Below are positions 16,736-25,198 of a stretch of 64,000 nt of DNA, piece by piece. Below the pieces are notes generated by a model. That model was not told the origin of the DNA. It did no database searches and saw nothing but the letters and a program-made list of their open reading frames with translations. The number at the start of each line of letters is the position of its first letter. The first letter of the stretch is position 1. Origin of the DNA: Terracoccus luteus (GTDB taxonomy: Bacteria > Actinomycetota > Actinomycetes > Actinomycetales > Dermatophilaceae); assembly GCF_003635045.1 (NCBI RefSeq), contig NZ_RBXT01000001.1, forward strand, positions 992,001 through 1,056,000, in the 5' to 3' direction. Both the position numbers and the translations under genes were made by a program.

Positions 16736-18469
16736 ATGAAACGGCACCTCACCACCACCGTGGCGCTCGTCGCCACGACCGCCCTCGCGCTCGGCGCCTG
16801 CAACGGCGGCGGGTCCGGCGGGTCCGGCGGCGCCCAGAACGGCGGCGGCAGCACCTCCGGCAGCACGTTCACCGCGACACCCGCGACCGGAGGCACCGTC
16901 GAGGTGCTGCAGAACGCGGACTTCAGCTACCTCGACCCGGCCCGCGGCTGGGACGGCGGCGTCAACAACTTCTACCGACTCGTCTACCGCACGCTGACGA
17001 CGTCTGCACCGGGCGACGCCAAGGACCCCAACGCCGTCGTCCCCGACCTCGCCGAGGGGCTGGGGAAGCAGTCCGCCGACGGCCTGACGTGGACCTACCG
17101 GCTCAAGGAGGGCCTGAAGTTCGAGGACGGCACCCCGATCACGTCCCAGACCGTCAAGTTCGGCATCTCGCGCGCCTGGGACCCCGAGATCGGCATCGGC
17201 TCGCCCTACGCGAAGTCGACCATCGCCGCCCCCGATGGCTACCAGGGCCCGTACAAGTCGGGTGACCTGTCGACGATCAAGACGCCGGACGACCGCACCA
17301 TCGTCTTCACGCTGAAGAAGAAGTTCCCCGAGTTCGACGCCGTCGTGTCGCAGGTCAACATGACCCCCTTCCCCGTGGGCAGCGGGGGCGGCGACGAGTT
17401 CATCAAGAAGATCATCAGCTCGGGGCCTTACACGCTCGCCGCCTACACCCCCGGCAGCCTCATCCAGCTCGAGCGCAACCCGAACTGGGACGGCAAGACC
17501 GACCAGGTGCGGACGGCCAAGCCCGACGGGTGGCGCTTCACCATCGGCCTCGACCCGGCCACCATCGACGAGCGGCTCATGGCGGGGCAGGGCACCGACG
17601 TCAACGCGATCTCCGGCACGATCTCGGCCTCCACGCTGCCGCGGCTGCAGGCCCCGCAGTTCGCCGGGCGCACCCTCAAGATGCCCGGCGTGTGCACGAC
17701 GTACATGTCGCTCAACACGACGAAGAAGCCGCTCGACGACGTCAAGGTGCGCCAGGCCATCAACCTCGCGGTCGACAAGTCGGCCGTGCTCAACGCCACC
17801 GGTGGCACCCAGCTGGCGACGATCGCGAACACGATCCTGCCGACGACGGTCGCCGGCCACAAGGACTACGACCTCTACCCGAGCGAGGGTGACAAGGGTG
17901 ACGTGGCGGCCGCGAAGAAGCTCTTGGACGAGGCTGGACAGTCGCAGGGGTTCTCGCTGACCCTCGACATCCGCTCGCAGCCCAAGATGCAGAAGCAGGC
18001 CGAGGCGGTGCAGGAGTCGCTCAAGCGCGTCGGCATCGACGTCCAGCTGAACGTCATCGACACCTCGAAGTACTACGAGACCATCGCGACCCGCTCGCAG
18101 CAGCACGACGCCGCCATCACCGGCTGGTGCCCCGACTGGGCGTCGTCGGCGGCGACCTTCCTGCCGCCGCTCTTCTACGGCCCCAACATCACCGACAAGG
18201 GCAACCCCAACCTCGCCCAGCTCGACGACAAGCAGGTGAACGCCCGCATCGACGCGATCGGCGCGCTCACCGACCTCAGCGAGGCCAACCGGCAGTGGGG
18301 CGACCTCGACGAGCAGATCATGAAGCTCGCCCCCATCGTGCCGCTCAACGTCGAGCAGGCGGTCTACCTGCCCGGCACGAACATCACCGGTCTGTTCGCC
18401 TCGCCCGGCGCGGCCACCGGCGGCATCGACTACGTCCTCGTGGGCCTGCGCGACCCGAACAAGAAGTGA
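16736..18469 (+). CDS. ABC transporter substrate-binding lipoprotein, peptide family (SBP_bac_5)
   Basis: A 577-residue extracytoplasmic binding protein of the oligopeptide/nickel class. The signal peptide ends in the lipobox LGAC with C22 as lipidated residue, followed by a Gly/Ser/Asn linker. The family block GGTVEVLQNADFSYLDPARGW then LAEGLGKQSADGLTWTYRLKEG is clear. It would capture peptides, here perhaps hydroxyproline-rich glycopeptides, for the permeases that follow. The gap before it contains a short CCCCTGCAGCACCCA direct repeat (~16691-16722) and the ribosome site GGAAGG. Confidence 0.9.
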   Translation: MKRHLTTTVALVATTALALGACNGGGSGGSGGAQNGGGSTSGSTFTATPATGGTVEVLQNADFSYLDPARGWDGGVNNFYRLVYRTLTTSAPGDAKDPNAVVPDLAEGLGKQSADGLTWTYRLKEGLKFEDGTPITSQTVKFGISRAWDPEIGIGSPYAKSTIAAPDGYQGPYKSGDLSTIKTPDDRTIVFTLKKKFPEFDAVVSQVNMTPFPVGSGGGDEFIKKIISSGPYTLAAYTPGSLIQLERNPNWDGKTDQVRTAKPDGWRFTIGLDPATIDERLMAGQGTDVNAISGTISASTLPRLQAPQFAGRTLKMPGVCTTYMSLNTTKKPLDDVKVRQAINLAVDKSAVLNATGGTQLATIANTILPTTVAGHKDYDLYPSEGDKGDVAAAKKLLDEAGQSQGFSLTLDIRSQPKMQKQAEAVQESLKRVGIDVQLNVIDTSKYYETIATRSQQHDAAITGWCPDWASSAATFLPPLFYGPNITDKGNPNLAQLDDKQVNARIDAIGALTDLSEANRQWGDLDEQIMKLAPIVPLNVEQAVYLPGTNITGLFASPGAATGGIDYVLVGLRDPNKK

Positions 18470-18475
18470 GTCCGC

Positions 18476-19483
18476 ATGACCTACCCACCCACCGAGCTCG
18501 AGATCGCGCGGACGCCTGACGGCGACCGTCGGGACGGGCACGAGGGCGGCGTCGGGGGAGGGGGCACGGCGCCGGATGCCGTCGTGGCCCCTACGCCGTC
18601 GGGGGGCCGCGTGTGGCGGGCCCTGCGCCACGACCCCGCCGCCGTGCTGTGCCTGGCCTACATCGGCCTTATCGTGATCATGGCCGTGTTCGCCCCGCTC
18701 ATCGTCCGGGTCAGCGGCTGGTCGCCCTACGAGTTCGACCAGTCGGCCATCGACCCCAACCTCGGCGGGGTCCCGCTGGGACCCTGGGGCGGCATCAGCG
18801 CCGAGCACTGGTTCGGCGTCGAGCCGGGCAGCGGCCGCGACATCTTCGCCCGCATCGTCTACGGGGCACGGGTCTCGATGGTCATCGCGCTGTCGGCGAC
18901 CGCCCTCACGACCGTGCTCGGCACGACCTTCGGCCTGCTGGCAGGCTACTTCGGCGGCAAGGTCGACCAGGTCGTCTCGCGCGTCATGGACTTCCTCATG
19001 GCTTTCCCCGCCCTGATCTTCATGATCGCGGTCCTGTCGGCGCTGCCGGCCGGCAACCGCTCGACGCTGCTCGTCGTCGTCATCTCCGTCTTCGGATGGC
19101 CCTACCTCGCACGCATCGTGCGCGGCCAGACGATGTCGGTCTCGAGGCGCGAGTTCGTCGAGGCGGCAGGGGCGTCCGGCGCCTCCGGGGCACGCGTCGT
19201 CTTCACCGAGATCCTGCCCAACCTGCGCTCGACGATCATCGTCATGGTCACGCTCGCCGTGCCCGGCTACATCGGCACCGAGGCCGGGCTGTCGTTCCTC
19301 GGCGTCGGCGTCGTTCCGCCCGAGCCCTCGTGGGGGCAGATGATCGCGAGCTCGGTCAGCTGGTACTCGGTCGTGCCGACCTACTTCGCCATCCCCGGGC
19401 TGTTCCTGTTCCTGCTCGTGCTCTCGTTCACCGTCCTCGGTGACCGGCTGCGCGCCGTCGTCGACTCCGGGGAGGCCCGCTGA
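18476..19483 (+). CDS. ABC transporter permease, DppC-like
   Basis: A 335-residue inner-membrane permease of the dipeptide/oligopeptide class. After an N-terminal cytoplasmic stretch of ~50 residues and the OppC N-terminal segment (ALRHDPAAVLCLAYIGLIVIM) come the DppC-type GRDIFARIVYGARVS motif and the coupling loop EAAGASGASGARVVF. It starts 6 bases after the binding-protein gene, and its TGA overlaps the next ATG. The C-type permease comes before the B-type one here, the reverse of the usual dpp/opp order. Confidence 0.9.
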   Translation: MTYPPTELEIARTPDGDRRDGHEGGVGGGGTAPDAVVAPTPSGGRVWRALRHDPAAVLCLAYIGLIVIMAVFAPLIVRVSGWSPYEFDQSAIDPNLGGVPLGPWGGISAEHWFGVEPGSGRDIFARIVYGARVSMVIALSATALTTVLGTTFGLLAGYFGGKVDQVVSRVMDFLMAFPALIFMIAVLSALPAGNRSTLLVVVISVFGWPYLARIVRGQTMSVSRREFVEAAGASGASGARVVFTEILPNLRSTIIVMVTLAVPGYIGTEAGLSFLGVGVVPPEPSWGQMIASSVSWYSVVPTYFAIPGLFLFLLVLSFTVLGDRLRAVVDSGEAR

Positions 19484-20475
19484 TGCCCCGCTACCTCATC
19501 GGCCGGCTGGCCGCCATGGCGGGAGTGCTGCTGCTCGTCTGCCTCTTCACCTACGCCGTCTTCTTCCTCCTCTCGCCCGACCCGGCGGTGCAGGTCTGCG
19601 GCAAGAACTGCACGCCCGACCGGATCGACCAGATCCGGTCGAACCTCGGCCTCGACCAGCCCTTCTGGAGCCAGTTCACGACCTTCCTGCGAGGACTGTT
19701 CGCCGGGCGGACCTACGGTGAGGGCGCCACGGCGGTCCAGTGCTCGGCCCCCTGCCTCGGCTACTCGTTCCAGTCGAGCCAGTCGGTCACCGACATGATC
19801 GTGCAGCGACTGCCCGTCTCGGCGACCGTCGCCGTCGGCGCGGCCGTGCTGTGGCTCGTCAGCGGCGTCGTCGGCGGCCTGGTGAGCGCGGTCAAGGAGG
19901 GCACGTGGGTCGACCGGGTGACCGCCGGCCTCACCCTCGGCGGGCTGTCCGTCCCCAACTACGTCCTCGCACTCGTGCTGCAGTACGTCCTCGTCGTGCA
20001 GCTGCAGTGGCTGCCGTTCCCGCAGGCCGTCGGCTTCACCGACGACCCCGGGCGGTGGTTCCTCAACTTCGTCATGCCGTGGATCGTGCTCGCGGTCGGC
20101 TACGCCGCCGCCTACACGCGCCTGACGCGGGCGAACGTCATCGACACCCTGCAGGAGAACTTCCTGCGCACCGCCCGGGCCAAGGGGCTCGCGCCGCGGC
20201 TGGTGTGGCGACGGCACGCCCTGCGGCCCGCGCTCACGCCCGTCGTCACGGTGTTCGGCATGGACTTCGCCGGCCTCCTCGGCGGGGCGCTCATCACCGA
20301 GACGGTCTTCGGGCTGGGCGGCGTCGGCAAGCTGGCCGCCGACTCCATCGCCAAGAACGACCAGCCGGTCATCATGGGCGTCACCCTGCTCGCCGCCTTC
20401 TTCGTCGTCGTCGGCAACGTCGTCGTCGACCTCGTCTACACCGTCATCGACCCGAGAGTGAGGGTGGGCGCATGA
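19483..20475 (+). CDS. ABC transporter permease, DppB-like
   Basis: A 330-residue permease with the standard N terminus MPRYLIGRLAAMAGVLLLVCLFTYAVFF, then a periplasmic region, and the coupling segment RTARAKGLAPRLVWRRHALR. It pairs with the DppC-like subunit to form the membrane channel. Residues ~48-55 (VCGKNCTPD) and ~87-92 add cysteines to the external loop, not typical of the family. The start overlaps the previous stop by one base; its stop sits in an ATGA overlap with the first ATPase gene. Confidence 0.9.
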   Translation: MPRYLIGRLAAMAGVLLLVCLFTYAVFFLLSPDPAVQVCGKNCTPDRIDQIRSNLGLDQPFWSQFTTFLRGLFAGRTYGEGATAVQCSAPCLGYSFQSSQSVTDMIVQRLPVSATVAVGAAVLWLVSGVVGGLVSAVKEGTWVDRVTAGLTLGGLSVPNYVLALVLQYVLVVQLQWLPFPQAVGFTDDPGRWFLNFVMPWIVLAVGYAAAYTRLTRANVIDTLQENFLRTARAKGLAPRLVWRRHALRPALTPVVTVFGMDFAGLLGGALITETVFGLGGVGKLAADSIAKNDQPVIMGVTLLAAFFVVVGNVVVDLVYTVIDPRVRVGA

Positions 20476-21413
20476 CCGGCACCACGGCATCCGTCACGAG
20501 ACCACAGGCCGCGCAGGCCGGCCGGTCGGGCGACACGCCGTTGCTCGAGGTGGAGCACCTCACCGTGTCCTTCCCGACGGCGACCGGCAGCAGCAAGGTC
20601 GTGTCCGACCTGAGTCTGACTCTGCCGCAGGGTGGTTCGCTCGGCATCGTCGGTGAGTCCGGCTCGGGCAAGTCGATCACGAGCCTCGCGGTGATGGGTC
20701 TGCTGCCGACGAAGGCGACCCGCACCGGCAGTGTCCGCCTCAACGGTGACGAGCTCACCACGCTGTCGGAGTCGCGGATGCGACGGGTGCGCGGCGACCG
20801 GGTGGCGATGGTCTTCCAGGACCCGCTTAGCTCGCTCAACCCCTACTACACGGTGGGCGCGCAGATCGCGGAGGCGTACACCTCGCACCGGCGCGGGGTC
20901 ACCCGCCGGCGCGCGCACGCCGTGGCCGTCGAGGCGATGGAGCGCGTGCACATCAAGGATGCCGCGCGGCGGGTCGACGAGTACCCGCACCAGTTCTCGG
21001 GCGGGATGCGCCAGCGGGTCATGATCGCGATGGCGCTGTCGACCGAGCCCGAGCTGCTCATCGCCGACGAGCCGACCACCGCGCTCGACGTGACGGTGCA
21101 GGCGCAGATCCTCGCGCTGCTGCAGGAGATCCGGCGCGACACCGGCAGCGGCCTCGTGCTCATCACCCATGACCTCGCCGTCGTCAGCGAGATCGCCGAC
21201 GACATCGTCGTCATGCGCAACGGGCGGTGTGTCGAGCGCGGCCCCGTCGAGCAGATCTTCAGCGACCCGCAGCACGAGTACACGCAGTCGCTGCTCGACG
21301 CGGTGCCGCGCATCGACGACGAGATCGGCCTGCTGCGCGACACGGCGGCCGGTGCCGGTGCCGACGTGGCCGACACCGCCGCGTCCGACACGATCACAGG
21401 AGGCCCCTCGTGA
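20472..21413 (+). CDS. ABC transporter ATP-binding protein, DppD-like
   Basis: A 313-residue ATPase with Walker A GESGSGKS, signature FSGGMRQRV, Walker B LLIADEPTTALD and switch HDL. The segment HEYTQSLLDAVPRID near the end is the oligopeptide-transporter C-terminal motif. The last ~30 residues are Ala/Thr/Asp-rich. ATG overlaps the DppB-like stop by 4 bases, and the stop overlaps the next GTG by 4. Confidence 0.92.
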   Translation: MTGTTASVTRPQAAQAGRSGDTPLLEVEHLTVSFPTATGSSKVVSDLSLTLPQGGSLGIVGESGSGKSITSLAVMGLLPTKATRTGSVRLNGDELTTLSESRMRRVRGDRVAMVFQDPLSSLNPYYTVGAQIAEAYTSHRRGVTRRRAHAVAVEAMERVHIKDAARRVDEYPHQFSGGMRQRVMIAMALSTEPELLIADEPTTALDVTVQAQILALLQEIRRDTGSGLVLITHDLAVVSEIADDIVVMRNGRCVERGPVEQIFSDPQHEYTQSLLDAVPRIDDEIGLLRDTAAGAGADVADTAASDTITGGPS

Positions 21414-22393
21414 CCGGCTCATCCGGGCGCACGGCCCCACCGACCACCCCGACCACCTCGACCACCTCGACCACCTCGACCACCTCGACCAACCCGGCCA
21501 CCCCGTCGCCCGGTGCGAGGCCGGGGGGCCCGGCCCCCGGCGATGTGCTGCTGCGGGCGGAGCACCTCGTCAAGGAGTTCGCGGTTGCCGGCAGCGGCGG
21601 TCTCTTCAGCCGGGGCGAGACCTTCCGGGCCGTCGACGACGTCAGCCTCGAGATCGGCCACCGCGAGACGCTCGCGCTCGTCGGCGAGTCGGGCTCGGGC
21701 AAGTCGACGACGGCGCGCCTCGTCGCCCGGCTCGTCGACCCCACCTCCGGCCGCGTCGAGCTCGACGGCCGGGACGTCACGACGACGACGGGCCGCGACC
21801 TGCACGCGTTCCGTGGCGACGTGCAGATGGTCTTCCAGGACCCGTACTCGAGCCTCAACCCCCGACACACCGTCGAGCGCATCATCACCGCGCCGCTCGT
21901 CTACCAGGGCCGCAAGCCGCCGGGCGGGGCGCGCGCCTTCACCCAGCAGCTCATGGAGCGCGTCGGCCTCGACCCGCAGCAGTGGCAGCGTCACCCGGCT
22001 CAGTTCTCCGGCGGGCAGGCTCAGCGCATCGGCATCGCCCGGGCCCTCGCCGTCTCGCCCCGGCTCGTCGTCTGCGACGAGGCGGTGTCGGCGCTCGACG
22101 TGTCGGTGCAGGCCCAGGTCATCAACCTGCTCCGACGCCTGCAGCGGGAGGAGGGCTTCAGCTACCTCTTCATCGCCCACGACCTCGCGGTCGTGCGCCA
22201 GATCGCCGACCGTGTGGCGGTGATGAGCGGGGGCCGCATCGTCGAGGAGGGCGCGCGCGACGCGGTGTTCGAGCACCCGCGGCACGAGTACACCAAGGCC
22301 CTGCTGGCCGCGGTGCCCCGCATCCGGCCCGAGTGGGAGGCTGCTCGACGCGCCAACCGGCAACGGCACCACGACAGGAGCGTCACCCCGTGA
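21410..22393 (+). CDS. ABC transporter ATP-binding protein, DppF-like
   Basis: A 327-residue second ATPase of the transporter, with Walker A GESGSGKS, signature FSGGQAQRIG and Walker B LVVCDEAVSALD, where Ala replaces the usual Pro after the glutamate. The C-terminal oligopeptide motif is HEYTKALLAAVPRI. The first ~35 residues are a Thr/Ser-rich extension coded by a 9-bp tandem repeat (21443-21487). It overlaps both neighbours by 4 bases. Confidence 0.92.
   Translation: MTGSSGRTAPPTTPTTSTTSTTSTTSTNPATPSPGARPGGPAPGDVLLRAEHLVKEFAVAGSGGLFSRGETFRAVDDVSLEIGHRETLALVGESGSGKSTTARLVARLVDPTSGRVELDGRDVTTTTGRDLHAFRGDVQMVFQDPYSSLNPRHTVERIITAPLVYQGRKPPGGARAFTQQLMERVGLDPQQWQRHPAQFSGGQAQRIGIARALAVSPRLVVCDEAVSALDVSVQAQVINLLRRLQREEGFSYLFIAHDLAVVRQIADRVAVMSGGRIVEEGARDAVFEHPRHEYTKALLAAVPRIRPEWEAARRANRQRHHDRSVTP
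21443..21487 (+). repeat. In-frame 9-bp tandem repeat, 5 units
   Basis: Five units of ACCACCTCG (the first is ACCACCCCG) encode Thr-Thr-Ser repeats at the N terminus of the DppF-like ATPase. The repeat is frame-neutral and lies ahead of the conserved domain, so copy number can vary without loss of function. Confidence 0.75.
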
Positions 22394-23709
22394 CCCGAGA
22401 GACCACCCGACCCGGCATGGCCGATCCCGTGCGGCGGTACCCGATGCCGGGCCTGCACGTCAGCGAGCGCACCGTCTCGGTGCCCCTCGACTGGGACCGC
22501 CCCGACGGCGAGACCATCGAGATCTTCGTCCGTGAGCTCGTCGACCCGGACCGCCGCGACGACGACCTGCCGCTGCTCGTCTACCTCCAGGGTGGCCCCG
22601 GTGGCCAGTGCCCGCGCCCCGTCGACCGCAGCGGCTGGGTCGACGAGGCGCTGAAGGACCACCGCGTCGTGCTCGCCGACCAGCGCGGGACCGGGCTCAG
22701 CCACCCCCTCGAGGCGGCCGACCTCGAGGGGCTCGACCCGGCATCCGGCGCCGACCACCTCGCGCTCTTCCGGGCCGACTCGATCGTGCGCGACCTCGAG
22801 CGGGTGCGGGACGAGGTTTACGGCGGTCGCCGGTGGAGCGGGTTCGCCCAGAGCTACGGCGGCTGGATCACCCTGGCTTACCTGTCGATCGCGCCGGAGG
22901 GGCTCGCCGCCTGCTACGTCGCGGGCGGCATCCCGGGAACCCCCGCCGACGCCGCGGAGGTGTACCGGCGCACCTTCACGCGGGTCGAGGACAAGACCGC
23001 CGAGTACTACCGGCGCTACCCCCAGGACGTCGACGCGGTGGCTGCGGTCGCCGACCGTCTCGCCGAGGGCGACGTGCGCCTGCCCGACGGGGACACGTTG
23101 ACGGTGCACCGGTTCCAGTCGCTCGGCATCGACTTCGGCATGAAGCCCGGCTCCGAGCGCATGCACTGGCTCGTCGAGCAGGCCTTCGCCCGGCCGGGTC
23201 GGCTCTCGACGACGTTCCTCGAGCAGTGCCTGGCCCGCAGCTCGTCGGCCGGCAACCCGTTGTTCTGGACGCTGCAGGAGTCGATCTACGGCGACCGCGA
23301 CAACGGCCCGATCGCGTTCGCGGCGCAGCAGGAGCGCGACCGACGTCCCCAGTTCGACCCGTTGCGCCGGCCGTTGCTCTTCACCGGCGAGATGGCCTTC
23401 CCGTGGATGTTCGACGAGGTGCGGCTGCTGCGCGGCTTCGGCCCCGCGGTGCGCGAGCTCGCGGCGCGGCCGTCGTGGTCGGCGCTGTACGACCTCGACC
23501 GCCTCGCCGCCAACGAGGTGCCGCTCGCCGCGGCGGTCTACTACGACGACATGTACGTCGACGCCCACCTGCAGCTCGACACGCTCTCGCGCGTCGGCGC
23601 CTCGCAGGCCTGGGTCACCAACGAGTTCGAGCACGACGGCATCGGCAGCGGGCGGGTGCTCACGCACCTGCGCGGGCTGGTCCGCGACCGAGGAGGAGAA
23701 CGACGATGA
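22390..23709 (+). CDS. Alpha/beta-hydrolase, proline-iminopeptidase type (S33)
   Basis: A 439-residue peptidase-like hydrolase expected to remove N-terminal proline or hydroxyproline from imported peptides. The family marks are the oxyanion motif YLQGGPGGQCP, DQRGTGLS, the nucleophile motif FAQSYGGW and a late histidine in FEHDGIGSG. No signal peptide is present, so it is cytoplasmic. The GTG start overlaps the transporter ATPase stop by 4 bases and the stop overlaps the Xaa-Pro peptidase ATG, so transport and peptide cleavage are one transcription unit. Confidence 0.88.
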   Translation: MTRETTRPGMADPVRRYPMPGLHVSERTVSVPLDWDRPDGETIEIFVRELVDPDRRDDDLPLLVYLQGGPGGQCPRPVDRSGWVDEALKDHRVVLADQRGTGLSHPLEAADLEGLDPASGADHLALFRADSIVRDLERVRDEVYGGRRWSGFAQSYGGWITLAYLSIAPEGLAACYVAGGIPGTPADAAEVYRRTFTRVEDKTAEYYRRYPQDVDAVAAVADRLAEGDVRLPDGDTLTVHRFQSLGIDFGMKPGSERMHWLVEQAFARPGRLSTTFLEQCLARSSSAGNPLFWTLQESIYGDRDNGPIAFAAQQERDRRPQFDPLRRPLLFTGEMAFPWMFDEVRLLRGFGPAVRELAARPSWSALYDLDRLAANEVPLAAAVYYDDMYVDAHLQLDTLSRVGASQAWVTNEFEHDGIGSGRVLTHLRGLVRDRGGERR

Positions 23710-25145
23710 CCGGTCCGACCGCAACGAGCACCCGGCCGCCCTTCGCGGACACCCGCCCTCCGCGCCTGGCCGACGCGCCCGGCTTCACGGCCTCCATCGC
23801 GGCGGGCTGGGACCTCGGCCGGGCCCGGCCCGACCTCGCCGCCGGGGCGGCGGAGGCGGCGGCCGAGCACCGGCGCCGGCTCGGCGAGAGGCTGGCCGGG
23901 CACGACGTCGTCGTGTCGTCGTCGGTCGCCCCGACGCGCAACGGCGACGCCGCCTACGCCTTCCGCCCCGACAGCGACTTCGTCTGGCTCACGGGCTGCC
24001 AGGTGGAGGGCGCGACCCTCGTGCTGCGGGCGGTCCCCGGTGGCCACGACGCCACGCTGTACCTGCCGCCCCCGGCGCGCCCGGGCGACCCCGGCTTCTA
24101 CGGCGACGCCCTGCACGGCGAGCTGTGGGTGGGTGCCTCACCGGGCCTGCAGGAGTGGTCGGACGCGCTGGGCCTGACGGTTCGCGCGTCCGACGACCTC
24201 GCCGCCGATCTCACCGGATGCCGGGGGGCCAGGGCCGCGCCGAGCGTGCCGACCGGGCTCGTGTCGGCTCACGGGCTCGAGCCGTCGGCCGTGCTGGCCG
24301 AGACGTTGTCGGACCTGCGGATGGTCAAGGACGAGTGGGAGATCGGGCAGCTGCGCGCGGCCGTCGACCACACGGTGACCGGGTTCGCCGCCGTGATGGC
24401 CGAGGTTCCCCGCGCCGTCGACGGGCTGGGGGAGCGCTGGCTGCAGGGCACCTTCGACCGGCACGCGCGCACCTTCGGCAACGGCCCGGGCTACGCCAGC
24501 ATCGTCGGCTCCGGGCCGCACGCCCCGACGCTGCACTGGGTGCGGTGCGACGGGCCGGTGCTGCCCGAGGCCGCCCTGCTGCTCGACATGGGTGTGGAGA
24601 CGACGACGCTTTACACGGCCGACGTGACGCGGACGGTGCCGCCGTCGGGGACGTTCACGGCGGAGCAACGGGCGGTGCACGACCTCGTCGAGCGGGCCCA
24701 CCGGGCCGGGATGGAGCAGGTGCGGCCCGGCACTCAGTACACCGACTTCCACTTCGCCTCGATGGAGGTCGTGGCACGAGGTCTGCACGACTGGGGCCTG
24801 CTCGACGTGTCGGTCGACGAGGCGCTCTCGCCGCAGGGCCAGCAGCACCGCCGCTACCTCGTGTGCGGCATCGGGCACCACCTCGGTCTCGACGTGCACG
24901 ACTGCGGCTCCTCGGGCTACGAGAGCTACATGGGCGCGGACCTCCGGCCCGGCATGGTGATGACGGTCGAGCCGGGCCTCTACTTCCACGCCGGCGACCT
25001 CACCGTGCCGCCCGAGCTGCGGGGCATCGGCGTCCGTCTCGAGGACGACCTGCTCGTCACCGAGACGGGGCACGACGTGCTGTCGGACGGGCTGCCGATC
25101 GACGCCGGGGGGGTGGAGGCCTGGGCCCGGGGGCACCTCGGGTAG
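23706..25145 (+). CDS. M24B metallopeptidase, Xaa-Pro aminopeptidase (PepP type)
   Basis: A 479-residue aminopeptidase P that cleaves the bond before a penultimate proline. All five metal ligands of the pita-bread fold are visible: the two aspartates in LLDMGVETTTLYTADVTRT, His in GIGHHLGLDVHD, Glu in TVEPGLYF and Glu in RLEDDLLV. The N-terminal domain includes AYAFRPDSDFVWLTGC. An AGGAGGA ribosome site lies just before ATG 23706, which overlaps the previous stop. It is the last gene of the island; xerC follows 53 bases later. Confidence 0.92.
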   Translation: MTGPTATSTRPPFADTRPPRLADAPGFTASIAAGWDLGRARPDLAAGAAEAAAEHRRRLGERLAGHDVVVSSSVAPTRNGDAAYAFRPDSDFVWLTGCQVEGATLVLRAVPGGHDATLYLPPPARPGDPGFYGDALHGELWVGASPGLQEWSDALGLTVRASDDLAADLTGCRGARAAPSVPTGLVSAHGLEPSAVLAETLSDLRMVKDEWEIGQLRAAVDHTVTGFAAVMAEVPRAVDGLGERWLQGTFDRHARTFGNGPGYASIVGSGPHAPTLHWVRCDGPVLPEAALLLDMGVETTTLYTADVTRTVPPSGTFTAEQRAVHDLVERAHRAGMEQVRPGTQYTDFHFASMEVVARGLHDWGLLDVSVDEALSPQGQQHRRYLVCGIGHHLGLDVHDCGSSGYESYMGADLRPGMVMTVEPGLYFHAGDLTVPPELRGIGVRLEDDLLVTETGHDVLSDGLPIDAGGVEAWARGHLG

Positions 25146-25198
25146 GCCTCCCGGCGGGTCGGTTTGGTCGGTGGCCCCGCGTGGGTCACTGTGCTGAC

